Shown: piece by piece, positions 18,701 through 25,724 of the stretch | Layout: the number at the start of each line of letters is the position of its first letter | Numbering within the stretch: position 1 is the first letter of the stretch | DNA from: Pedobacter borealis DSM 19626 | GTDB taxonomy: Bacteria > Bacteroidota > Bacteroidia > Sphingobacteriales > Sphingobacteriaceae | Assembly (NCBI RefSeq): GCF_000708285.2 | Contig: NZ_JAUG01000050.1 | Span: forward strand, 1-34,954 | Reading direction: 5' to 3' | DNA length: 34,954 nucleotides | Translations under genes and position numbers: made by a program | Notes under the pieces: generated by a model | The model's input: only the letters and a program-made list of their open reading frames with translations | The model's database searches: none | What the model was told of the DNA's origin: nothing

Positions 18701-21700
18701 GCAGCCTAAAAATAATTGGGGAGGTTTCCAACGAAAAATCGAAACCAACGATTTTGAAGCCTTAAATGTGGGCTTTATTGAGTTTTGGGTAATGGATCCA
18801 TTTATCTATAAACCAAATTCTGCCGGAGGCGACATGTATTTTAACCTGGGGAATATCTCAGAAGATATTCTTAAGGATGGCCGGAAATCTTTAGAAAACG
18901 GTTTGCCAGCCACAAACGACCCAAGTAAATACGAAGAAACCGCTTGGGGCCGTGTACCCAAATTGCAACCCGTTGTACAGGCTTTCGATAACAATGCCAG
19001 TTCGCGTAGAGCACAGGATGTAGGCTTGGATGGATTATCAGATGCTGATGAAAAAGTAAAATTTGCAGCGGCAATTACGCAGATTAAATCGCAGTTAAAT
19101 GCCACCGCTTCTGCCGCACTTGATGCCGATCCTTCATCAGATAATTATACTTATTTCAGAGGTCCGGCATTAGATCAGATCAATGCGGGTATTCTTAAAC
19201 GCTACGAAAAATATAACGGGACTGAAGGAAACTCTAAAACTTCGCAACAATCGCAAGAAGAATTAGGGCTTGAAAACTCTGCATCTACTTCTTTACCTGA
19301 CGGGGAAGACATCAACCGCGATAATAACATGACGCAAAGTGATGAGTATTTTCAGTATAAAGTTTCGATCCGCCCGGGAGATTTAAATGTTGGTCAGAAC
19401 TTTATTACCGATAAGGTTACCTCGCAGGTAAAATTGGCCAATGGAAATACCCAGGCCGTTTCATGGTATCAATTCAGAATTCCAATTGGTCAGTACCAGG
19501 AGAAAGTAGGCGGTATCCAGGATTTTAAATCAATCCGTTTCTTCAGAATGTTTATGACCAATTTCGCTGATACTGCTGTGATGCGTTTTGCAAAGTTGCA
19601 GTTAATCCGTGGAGAGTGGAGAGAATATAATGCTTCCAACCAAGCTGCACAGGTAATCGTCGACCCATCGTTGCCTGCACTTACCCCTGATAATTCTACC
19701 ATTGAAGTTTCGACAGTAAATATTGAAGAAAATGGAAAACGTTCGCCGATTCCATATGTTACCCCTCCAGGCATTCTTCGCGAGCGCGACTATAGCAACT
19801 ATCGTGGCGATACACGTTTAAATGAGCAATCGCTATCGGTTATTGTAAAATCGTTAAGAGATGGCTATGGTAGAGCTGCATTTAAAACAGCCTACAGCGA
19901 TTTCAGATCTTACAAACATTTGGAAATGTTTATTCATGCCGAGGCTGTTAATAACCAAATTTTAAATGATAATGATGTTGCCGCTTTCTTAAGAATCGGA
20001 ACCGATAACCAGGATAATTATTATGAATATGTAATCCCCTTAAAGGTAACCAATCCAGGTACAAGCGATCCTGATGCCATTTGGCCGGAAGCCAATAGAA
20101 TGGATATTGATTTAACACTTTTCCAAAATGCCAAGCTGGCCCGTAACGTAGCTAAACAAGCCAACGGACAACCATGGCCTACAAATGTTCCATTTACCTA
20201 TACCGACGGAAATAGAACTATTATAGTTAAAGGGCAACCTGATATGAGCAAGGTTAGGGTGTATATGGTAGGGATTAAAAATCCGCTCCGTGCTGCCAGT
20301 GAACGGAACGATGATGGCCTTGATAAAAATGCACTGGTTTGGTTTAACGAATTGAGGTTAACTGAATTTGACGAAAAAGGTGGTTGGGCAGCTACCGGAA
20401 GATTGAACTTAAAATTGGCTGATTTTGCAGATGTAAATATTTCCGGAAGTAAATCTACCATCGGTTTCGGATCTATCGATTCGAAAGTGAGCGAGCGGAA
20501 CCGTGCAGATAATGTATTGCTGGATGTTTCTTCTGCCATGGAATTAGGTAAGTTTCTTCCGCAAAAATCGGGTGTGAAAATCCCGATGTTTGTGAGTTAC
20601 TCTAAACAGGTTTCTACCCCTCAGTACAATCCTAGAACGCCAGATATCGAGCTCAAAAATGCGCTGGAGCAGTCGACAAAAGAACAGAAAGATTCGATTT
20701 TAAACTTTTCGCAGGATTATACAGTTAGAAGAGGCATCAACTTTACCAATGTTAGAAAAGAACGGACTAATAACAGTAAAGCTGTCCGCCTGTGGGATAT
20801 TGAGAATTTTGCGGCAAGTTATGCTTATACCCAATACAATCATCGCGATTTTATTAATCAGAGCAGTATTCAGAATACCTATAGGGCATCGTTACAGTAC
20901 AGTTATTCTAAAGAAGCCAAAACAATAGCGCCGTTTGAAAAGATTATTAAATCGAACATGCTGGCTTTATTGAAGGATTTTAACTTCAGTATTTTTCCAA
21001 GTGCCATTAATTTCAGAATAGATGTAGACCGTTTATATTCAGAAAATACCTTACGGAATAACGATCCGAATAATACCATCGGGGTTTACCAGAGTGGTTA
21101 TGGTACTACCTTTAACAAAAACTTTACCATGAGCCGGATTTATGGTGTGGCCTGGAACCTTACCCGTTCGTTACAGTTAGATTTTAATGCCACAAATTAT
21201 TCGATCATTGATGAACCGGATGGAAGACTTGACGGTTTAAAACGCGATACCGTTTGGCAAAACTTAAAACGTTTAGGGCGTACAACCGATTATAACCATA
21301 ATTTAAACGTTACCTATAACCTGCCAATTGATAAAATACCGGGACTAAACTGGATTACCGTTAAAACCCGTTATGGTACCAACTTTAACTGGCAAACTGA
21401 GCCGCTTTCTACTTTACGTGATCCGAATATTAATTTGGGTAACACGGTACAGAACAGCAGAACGGTACAGGTAAATCCGACCTTAAACCTAACTACTTTA
21501 TATAACAAGTTTGGTTTTATCAGAAAGGCGGGCAACGACCAGGAAGGAAGTGGTGCTAAGACATTTTTTATTAATCTATTAACGAGTGTAAAAAACGTTA
21601 ATGCCAGCTTTGTACAAACCAAAGGTATTTTCTTGCCAGGCTATCTGCCAACCACCAGATATTTTGGTATCGATAATGCAACGGGGGCACCAGGTTTGGG

Positions 21701-22910
21701 TTTTGCTTTCGGAAGCCAGCGCGATATTCGCGATATGGCATTAAACAATGGATGGCTAACCACTGATACTTTACAGAACCAGCTGTATGTAAACACACTC
21801 AGAGAAGATTTTCAGCTTACCGGGCAGGTAGAGCCATTTAAAGATTTACGGATTACGCTAAAAGCCAATAAGGCGCAAACAAGAAACTTTTCTACCAATT
21901 TCAGGTATGTAGCCAGTGTATCTTCGTTCGAAAACTTAAGTGCCATTACCACGGGCGATTATAGCGTATCGTATATTGCTTTGGGTACAGCTTTCAAAGA
22001 AAATAACTCAACGGTAATTTCGGGTCTGTTTAACCAGTTTATGGCCAATAGGATTATTATCTCCAGAAGATTGGGCGCTCAGAATCCAAATTCAGGAGGC
22101 GTAAACGGCGGTTATGCCGATGGTTACAGTAAAGAAAGTCAGGATGTAATTATCTCTGCTTTTATGGCTGCTTATTCGGGCAAAGATGCCGGGAAAACGA
22201 AAATGAATGCCTTCCCTAAAATTCCACTTCCAAACTGGAGTTTAACCTATAGCGGATTAACACGTATTCCTTTTATCGCCGATAAGTTTTCATCTGTCGA
22301 TATCAGACACGGCTATCGCTCTGCCTACAATATTAATGGCTTTAACTCCTTATTGCGCTACCAGGAAACCAATGGTGCGGTTAGCAGCAGAGATGTAAAT
22401 AATAACTTTTTACCGGAATACCAGTTTGCACAGGTAACCATTTCTGAGTATTTTTCTCCGTTGGTTGGCGTTGATACCAGGTTTAAAAATAACCTGACCG
22501 CTTCTTTCGAATTGAACCGTTCACGTTTATTGGGGTTGAGTTTATCAAACAGCCAATTGGCGCAGCTATCAGAAAACAATATGGTTTTAGGATTAGGCTA
22601 CCGTACCAATAAATTCCGCTTCCCATTTGGATGGTTTAAAAGCCTGAAAATGGATAACAACATGGATTTCAAATTGGATGTAGCTATCCGCGATAATAAA
22701 ACCGTTATTTACCGTGCTGATGTTACCGAAGCCGAAGTTTCTTCAGGCGCGAAGAACATTACATTAAGGCCAAGTGTAGATTATGTGCTGAATCAGAAAT
22801 TTAATATCAAATTGTTTTACGATTCGAATATTACCAAGCCCTATACTTCGCAAACCTTTAATACTTCTTTCAGTAATTTCGGATTTAGTTTAAGGTTTAC
22901 ATTGAATTAA
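15714..22910 (+). CDS. sprA: SprA, type IX secretion translocon / gliding motility protein
   Basis: 2398 residues, the usual size for SprA (Sov in Porphyromonas), the very large outer-membrane barrel that forms the T9SS exit channel. A signal peptide (KRIFTFLFLIPLFLIASQNAFSQ) opens the protein. Characteristic SprA segments follow, such as IDIQPRGEAELTFLGRVN, FNQRIQMDLVGNIGTKLKI and, later, long stretches of alternating aromatic/polar strands to the end (NFGFSLRFTLN), which ends in a plausible outer-membrane beta signal. The start is TTG at 15714, 11 bp after ruvA; no ATG precedes the signal peptide. No frameshift is seen. No other T9SS gene is in the window, which is normal since these genes are scattered. 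Confidence 0.96.
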   Translation: MKRIFTFLFLIPLFLIASQNAFSQVVPSKTDTITPKNNFSLREKEHLGLSPAVNPFYPAPSNLKRVVEYDAKNKRYVVKELIGEKFVLNTQYLTIDEYQRLVNSEIKRGNWRSISNAEVSDYRSTGIIPQIQVNSKAFEKLFGGTTIDIQPRGEAELTFLGRVNKNENPLFNERQRVQTNFDFNQRIQMDLVGNIGTKLKIKSNYNTEAQFDFENQIKLDYTGGPDDIIQKIEAGNVSLPLNTSLITGTQALFGIKTQLKFGRLNVTSVYTQQKSQSREIKITNGAQQNTTTVNIDSYEANKHYFLSQYFRNNYNKNLANAPIITSPIQITKIEVWITNKAGNTTDSRDVLGLMDLGENVPFNNNLITGGTSGLPAGTTATGFPQQSNNLISQLNAYQGGAIRQTNSNAILSFFQTTPANSSNTDNFAKLVYARKLTEREFTFQPQLGYLSLNNPLNADEVLAVAYRYTYNGVEYQVGEFSTDVSFDAANPKVLYAKLLKNETTKIQLPTWDLMMKNIYSIGGYQISSQNFKLDIYRIDNETGVDNPVMTEGQNTANKQWIALTEFDRLNQQNEGKPDGIFDFVAANNAFGSYSTASNANQASMFGVGSNGQTSSVTNTNSGYITIDPANGRIIFPVIEPFGKDLAAKFLPSEQALINKYTFTALYDSTQTIAKQLFQNQNRYTIKVNYQSDISSEFSLNAINVPEGSVKVFAGTMPLTEGIDFTVDYQGGRVSIINQALLVSGQPIRITTENSETFGLQQRSLFGTRLDYRVNNKLNLGGTIMNLTEKPLTQKVNIGEEPISNTIWGADINYSSPSRFLTKLVDKLPFISTKAPSSVTFYGEFAQLIPGHPRALNFAGSKNGVSYLDDFEASRSVIDLKSAIAWQLSGTPQLFAEHDRSNDLSYGYNRARIAFYNIDPTFYNSAASTTPANIRNNRAELSNHYVREVIEQEVFPFKETATGQALNITTFDVAYYPTVRGPYNFRPTDFRPDGTLLQPKNNWGGFQRKIETNDFEALNVGFIEFWVMDPFIYKPNSAGGDMYFNLGNISEDILKDGRKSLENGLPATNDPSKYEETAWGRVPKLQPVVQAFDNNASSRRAQDVGLDGLSDADEKVKFAAAITQIKSQLNATASAALDADPSSDNYTYFRGPALDQINAGILKRYEKYNGTEGNSKTSQQSQEELGLENSASTSLPDGEDINRDNNMTQSDEYFQYKVSIRPGDLNVGQNFITDKVTSQVKLANGNTQAVSWYQFRIPIGQYQEKVGGIQDFKSIRFFRMFMTNFADTAVMRFAKLQLIRGEWREYNASNQAAQVIVDPSLPALTPDNSTIEVSTVNIEENGKRSPIPYVTPPGILRERDYSNYRGDTRLNEQSLSVIVKSLRDGYGRAAFKTAYSDFRSYKHLEMFIHAEAVNNQILNDNDVAAFLRIGTDNQDNYYEYVIPLKVTNPGTSDPDAIWPEANRMDIDLTLFQNAKLARNVAKQANGQPWPTNVPFTYTDGNRTIIVKGQPDMSKVRVYMVGIKNPLRAASERNDDGLDKNALVWFNELRLTEFDEKGGWAATGRLNLKLADFADVNISGSKSTIGFGSIDSKVSERNRADNVLLDVSSAMELGKFLPQKSGVKIPMFVSYSKQVSTPQYNPRTPDIELKNALEQSTKEQKDSILNFSQDYTVRRGINFTNVRKERTNNSKAVRLWDIENFAASYAYTQYNHRDFINQSSIQNTYRASLQYSYSKEAKTIAPFEKIIKSNMLALLKDFNFSIFPSAINFRIDVDRLYSENTLRNNDPNNTIGVYQSGYGTTFNKNFTMSRIYGVAWNLTRSLQLDFNATNYSIIDEPDGRLDGLKRDTVWQNLKRLGRTTDYNHNLNVTYNLPIDKIPGLNWITVKTRYGTNFNWQTEPLSTLRDPNINLGNTVQNSRTVQVNPTLNLTTLYNKFGFIRKAGNDQEGSGAKTFFINLLTSVKNVNASFVQTKGIFLPGYLPTTRYFGIDNATGAPGLGFAFGSQRDIRDMALNNGWLTTDTLQNQLYVNTLREDFQLTGQVEPFKDLRITLKANKAQTRNFSTNFRYVASVSSFENLSAITTGDYSVSYIALGTAFKENNSTVISGLFNQFMANRIIISRRLGAQNPNSGGVNGGYADGYSKESQDVIISAFMAAYSGKDAGKTKMNAFPKIPLPNWSLTYSGLTRIPFIADKFSSVDIRHGYRSAYNINGFNSLLRYQETNGAVSSRDVNNNFLPEYQFAQVTISEYFSPLVGVDTRFKNNLTASFELNRSRLLGLSLSNSQLAQLSENNMVLGLGYRTNKFRFPFGWFKSLKMDNNMDFKLDVAIRDNKTVIYRADVTEAEVSSGAKNITLRPSVDYVLNQKFNIKLFYDSNITKPYTSQTFNTSFSNFGFSLRFTLN

Positions 22911-23020
22911 TAAATAATGGAAAGGTATTTATAATCGTTTTTTGGCTTTGCAAATGAATTAATATTTTTAAGATATAAAACTGATTATCAGTAGCTAACC
23001 ACTAAGGAGGCTAAGTAATA
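22911..23020. other. Convergent gap between sprA and the minus-strand cassette
   Basis: The 110-bp gap between the two convergent stop codons has one short perfect palindrome ACTGATTATCAGT (22980-22992) and T-rich runs, but no convincing bidirectional terminator. Confidence 0.4.
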
Positions 23021-23572
23021 TCAAGCGGATTGCTCAACTTCAGGATATACAATTCTAAAGCCGTAAAAAAGTGCCTTTTCAAGGTCATAAATACAAATCT
23101 GAACTGCTGGATTCATTACCAATATAGTTTCATTATTAACGTCATATTTTAATACCGCTAACTTATATTTTTGTCTAAATGCATTCGTAGTATCAGCTCT
23201 AATAGCGAGATAATCAAAAACTTCTTGTTTTTTTAAAAAATCAATGACATGAGCAACGGTTGTGTCTTCTGTTACTAGGCCTTTTTCTGTCAAGTACTCA
23301 ACAGTTTCTCTCATCTCTCTTATGTGATGCAGATTTCCTACCAAGTCAAATAGTTGATTTTCGAAAATTAGGCATTCACCTCCAGTAATGATGTATTTTT
23401 TAGCACACCAAGTTTTTCCCCAGTGATGTGCGGGCTCAATAAATTCCTCCCAAAAGTAATAGCCATCATGTAGCCAAGCGTTAGATTTATTACAAGCGTA
23501 AGGGCCATGTGTAAGCACCTCAGCATTATTATTTTTATATCTTAACGTTTGAAAAACCGTTCTTAAAGACAT
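23021..23572 (-). CDS. Putative ADP-ribosyltransferase-like toxin of a SecB-associated TAC cassette
   Basis: 183 residues, not recognised with certainty. The N-terminal part LTHGPYACNKSNAW (20-33) then HDGYYFWEEFIEPAHHWG (35-52) resembles the HG ... G-x-YFW ... A-x-x-W pattern of ART-like domains (DUF3990-type and relatives): an NAD-binding His22 and the second-motif Tyr39. Near the C-terminus NPAVQICIYDLEKAL (154-168) could supply the third motif, with Gln158 where a catalytic Glu is often found. No signal peptide or membrane segment is seen, so it is cytosolic. It is the last gene of a three-gene minus-strand operon, 5 bp after a SecB-like gene, and is inferred to be the toxin. In CmdTAC the toxin is an mRNA ADP-ribosyltransferase. 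An unrelated effector remains possible. Confidence 0.6.
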   Translation of the reverse strand: MSLRTVFQTLRYKNNNAEVLTHGPYACNKSNAWLHDGYYFWEEFIEPAHHWGKTWCAKKYIITGGECLIFENQLFDLVGNLHHIREMRETVEYLTEKGLVTEDTTVAHVIDFLKKQEVFDYLAIRADTTNAFRQKYKLAVLKYDVNNETILVMNPAVQICIYDLEKALFYGFRIVYPEVEQSA

Positions 23573-23577
23573 AAATT

Positions 23578-23991
23578 TTAGTTGCTTTTAGTTGTCGTAT
23601 TTCCTTTAAGGGGTGTAGTTAGTTGAGAAAGATTTAAGGTAGGTAAAATGATTGGTCTTACATTAGCCTGGGCAGTTATTAAGCTAATGTAGGCTCTTAA
23701 GTATGGGAATACAATTGCTATGGCATTTTGATAAAAATAATCAGGAACATCTTCTAATGATAAAACATTTTCAAAACTGAAATTTGCTACACAAACAGCT
23801 GTAATGAATCTAGTTTCCTCCCCCTCACTTCTAGCGCTGGCCTCAAATTTTAATTCAAAGTTACTTTGCTCAACAGAGTACTCTCCTGCTACATCAAAAG
23901 AAATGTTAATATCATTATTTTTTAAAAAAGAACTGTCAAGCTCAACTTTAGTAAATTGATAGTCGCTTAACTGAAAAGAGGCTGGTTGCAT
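23578..23991 (-). CDS. SecB-like chaperone (TAC type)
   Basis: 137 residues. The C-terminal half carries the SecB signature: NAIAIVFPYLRAYISLITA, then RPIILPTLNLSQL, corresponding to the FPYxRexIsxxTxxxG...lxLxPvNf region of SecB. The N-terminal half gives alternating strand patterns (DINISFDVAGEYS, FELKFEASARSE, FITAVCVANFSF) consistent with the SecB beta-sheet. Bacteroidota generally lack a housekeeping proteobacterial SecB, and a SecB homologue embedded between two small cytosolic genes is the hallmark of toxin-antitoxin-chaperone systems, where it binds a C-terminal segment of the antitoxin and protects it. It starts 11 bp after the small upstream gene and ends 5 bp before the ART-like gene, so all three are cotranscribed. 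Confidence 0.85.
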   Translation of the reverse strand: MQPASFQLSDYQFTKVELDSSFLKNNDINISFDVAGEYSVEQSNFELKFEASARSEGEETRFITAVCVANFSFENVLSLEDVPDYFYQNAIAIVFPYLRAYISLITAQANVRPIILPTLNLSQLTTPLKGNTTTKSN

Positions 23992-24002
23992 TTATTTGAG
24001 GG

Positions 24003-24278
24003 TTAATATAAAAAAAAAAGGTTCGAATATGAATTCGAACCTAAATTATCATTAATTTTTACATTTCCAAAATCTATCTTTGGAGCCTCCACTCCAACCG
24101 ATATATTAACATGGCTTAGATAATCTTTAGCCTTGGTTTCTTGATTATCCCATTCATTTCCAGAATTCCATGCTTGTAAAATTTCTTCCCTCGATTGGAG
24201 GGAAAATTTTCTTTTTAATTTTTCTAACATCGTTTCCATAGTTGAACAATCTTTTCGGTATATGTTAATTAAGAACAT
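24003..24278 (-). CDS. Small protein, putative antitoxin with hydrophobic chaperone-addiction tail
   Basis: 91 residues from ATG 24278. Internal ATGs at 24239 and 24230 would give 78 or 75 residues, and those starts (METMLEKLKRKFSLQSREE) look more protein-like than the first 13 codons. I recognise no family. The N-terminal part is a basic amphipathic helix (LEKLKRKFSLQSREEILQAW), the middle is acidic, and the end is an unusual hydrophobic/aromatic tail, NLFFLY. In TAC systems the antitoxin carries a C-terminal segment bound by the SecB-like chaperone and is degraded without it; this tail fits that role. It is first in the operon, under a consensus promoter. The last 13 codons (12 residues and the stop) contain a terminator-shaped hairpin with a T10 tract. 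The antitoxin role is inferred from context and composition only. Confidence 0.6.
   Translation of the reverse strand: MFLINIYRKDCSTMETMLEKLKRKFSLQSREEILQAWNSGNEWDNQETKAKDYLSHVNISVGVEAPKIDFGNVKINDNLGSNSYSNLFFLY
24010..24041 (-). terminator. Intrinsic-terminator-like hairpin within the 3' end of the small gene
   Basis: On the minus strand the arms GGTTCGAAT (24041-24033) and ATTCGAACC (24028-24020) form a perfect 9-bp stem with a 4-base loop, followed directly by ten T (24019-24010). This is a textbook Rho-independent shape, yet it lies before the stop codon (24005-24003) and inside the operon. It may attenuate transcription of the SecB-like and ART-like genes. Confidence 0.7.
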
Positions 24279-24298
24279 GCATCTCGAAAAAAGGTTTG

Positions 24299-24328
24299 CA
24301 AAGGTACACCTTTTTAATTAATTGTCAA
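24299..24328 (-). promoter_or_regulatory. Full-consensus Bacteroidota promoter of the TAC cassette
   Basis: On the minus strand TTG (24328-24326), then exactly 19 bp, then TACCTTTG (24306-24299) fits TTTG-N19-TAnnTTTG. It is the only promoter in the window I found with both boxes and ideal spacing. Transcription would start near 24292, giving a leader of about 15 nt to ATG 24278 or about 55 nt to ATG 24239. Confidence 0.8.
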
Positions 24329-24454
24329 GCAGATCTTGTTAACAGAACAATTGTACTCAAAAGAAGTAACATATCCAAGTGAAAATATCATTTTAACACA
24401 AAAATAACTTTTAATTGAATTAAATTCTCTGCTTATCTAATGTACGAAAATTCT

Positions 24455-24505
24455 TTGAGGTTAATTATCAAAAAATGGTAATATTTGGTTTGCTTGTAAC
24501 CTCAA
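24455..24505. repeat. Inverted repeat TTGAGGTTA/TAACCTCAA
   Basis: Perfect 9-bp arms (24455-24463 and 24497-24505) enclose 33 bp. A word TTTGGTTTGC occurs inside (24484-24493) and again exactly 50 bp downstream (24534-24543). Part of the 584-bp gene-free stretch 24279-24862, in which I see only the cassette promoter, three inverted repeats and the gcvH promoter. Confidence 0.6.
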
Positions 24506-24590
24506 GAGCCTTATTAATAATATGCTGTTGTTTTTTGGTTTGCGATTCAGTTCTTTTGAATATGGATGTAATATATTGATTTTGAAAGAG

Positions 24591-24618
24591 TTGTTTATTT
24601 GAAATTTCAAATAAACAA
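24591..24618. repeat. Perfect 28-bp palindrome
   Basis: The sequence from TTGTTTATTTGAAA to its exact reverse complement TTTCAAATAAACAA has no spacer. It could be an operator for a dimeric regulator or a cruciform-forming element. It has no T-tract that would make it a terminator. Confidence 0.75.
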
Positions 24619-24665
24619 TCTGATCCAACTTAAACAATCAGAACCTGAGATTACACATTTTTGAA

Positions 24666-24694
24666 TTCATCCATCCGTTAAAACTATGGATGAA
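24666..24694. repeat. Inverted repeat TTCATCCAT/ATGGATGAA
   Basis: Perfect 9-bp arms (24666-24674 and 24686-24694) enclose 11 bp, about 50 bp upstream of the gcvH -33 box. It could be a regulatory site for gcvH or debris of the cassette insertion. Confidence 0.6.
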
Positions 24695-24746
24695 ACGAGT
24701 AAAAGAAGGCTTCATGAATGTAGTTTAAAAGTTAATTCACCAGGCA

Positions 24747-24777
24747 TTGCGATATGTTAAACTAAATTGTATTTTTG
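24747..24777 (+). promoter_or_regulatory. gcvH promoter
   Basis: TTG (24747-24749), 20 bp, then TATTTTTG (24770-24777) fits the Bacteroidota primary-sigma consensus with one extra spacer base. It would give a leader of about 80 nt before the gcvH ATG. No glycine-riboswitch-like structure is evident in that leader. Confidence 0.65.
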
Positions 24778-24862
24778 GCGGGTAAACGCTGGGAAACGTT
24801 TTATCCATACAGGCTTAATAAAACAAGAAAATTAAAATAACTTATATCAATAAATACAAACC

Positions 24863-25243
24863 ATGAATTTTCCATCAGAATTAAAATACACTAAAGACCA
24901 CGAGTGGGTTAAAGTTGAAGGTGATCAAGCTATTATCGGTGTTACTGATTTCGCTCAGCGCGAATTAGGTGATATTGTTTATGTTGACATCAATACTGTA
25001 GGCAGCGAAGTAGCAAAAGAAGAAGTTTTTGGTACTGTAGAAGCCGTTAAAACAGTGTCTGATTTATATATGCCGGTTACTGGAACGGTATTAGAAGTTA
25101 ATGCTGAGCTAAACGATAATCCGGAATTGGTAAACTCTGATCCTTATGGAAAAGGTTGGATGGTAAAAGTATCTTTGGCTGATTTAGCTGAGGTAGAAGA
25201 TTTATTAACTGCAGCAGCTTACCAGGAATTGGTAGGCGCTTAA
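24863..25243 (+). CDS. gcvH: Glycine cleavage system H protein
   Basis: 126 residues, standard length. The lipoyl-domain lysine is Lys63 in the motif [18 protein letters not shown], and the opening [15 protein letters not shown] is the family signature. The lipoylated H protein shuttles the aminomethyl group between P, T and L proteins in glycine breakdown. gcvT and gcvP are not here; in Bacteroidota gcvH often sits apart from them. The VanZ-like gene follows 10 bp downstream and is presumably cotranscribed. Confidence 0.97.
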   Translation: MNFPSELKYTKDHEWVKVEGDQAIIGVTDFAQRELGDIVYVDINTVGSEVAKEEVFGTVEAVKTVSDLYMPVTGTVLEVNAELNDNPELVNSDPYGKGWMVKVSLADLAEVEDLLTAAAYQELVGA

Positions 25244-25253
25244 TTATTATATT

Positions 25254-25679
25254 TTGTACAAAGCACTGAAACAACAAAAATGGGCCGTTCTATGGACCAT
25301 CGTAGTTTTAGTGCTTTGTAATATTGAAATTTCCGATTCTGTTGGTGAAAGCGGTTTTTTCTTTAAAGGCTTTGATAAGATGACCCATATGGGTTTTTTC
25401 TTTGTCTTATCGGTATTACTCTTCTACGGTAAAATCAGGTATCAGCATACCTTTGCTTTCAAAACATTAACCATTTTTAAAATATTGCTCATCAATGCGA
25501 TCATTGGTGGTGGAATTGAACTGTTACAATGGAAAGTTTTTACCTACCGATCTGCAGAATGGTGGGATTTTGGTTGCGACATGTTAGGTGCATCCATGGC
25601 AGTTTTTAGTTATGTACTGCTTCATAAATTAAATTTCAATGAAACCATGACGAATACACCGCTTACCAAAAACAATTAA
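25254..25679 (+). CDS. VanZ-like membrane protein
   Basis: 141 residues with about four hydrophobic segments (WAVLWTIVVLVLCNIEI, MTHMGFFFVLSVLLFYG, ILLINAIIGGGIELLQW, MLGASMAVFSYVLL). The patterns DKMTHMGFFFVLS and GGGIELLQ...R..EWWDFGCDMLGA are typical of the VanZ family, small membrane proteins of poorly known function; the founding member gives low-level teicoplanin resistance in enterococci, which should not be assumed here. The start is TTG at 25254; the first in-frame ATG would remove the first helix. Confidence 0.87.
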   Translation: MYKALKQQKWAVLWTIVVLVLCNIEISDSVGESGFFFKGFDKMTHMGFFFVLSVLLFYGKIRYQHTFAFKTLTIFKILLINAIIGGGIELLQWKVFTYRSAEWWDFGCDMLGASMAVFSYVLLHKLNFNETMTNTPLTKNN

Positions 25680-25724
25680 TCTATCCGGAATAGCTTCATT
25701 GCAATTGAAAATAAAATAAAATCA

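Noticed and set aside
18806..19105. Minus-strand open frames of 60-113 codons inside sprA and the outer-membrane genes
   Set aside because: They are shadows of strongly coding plus-strand genes with clear family matches.
24686..24760. Short plus-strand frame (about 24 codons) beginning inside the inverted repeat before gcvH
   Set aside because: Too short, no ribosome-site or motif support, and it overlaps the gcvH promoter.
24778..24862. Glycine riboswitch in the gcvH leader
   Set aside because: The leader is only about 80 nt, too short for a tandem aptamer, and I see no conserved glycine-aptamer core.
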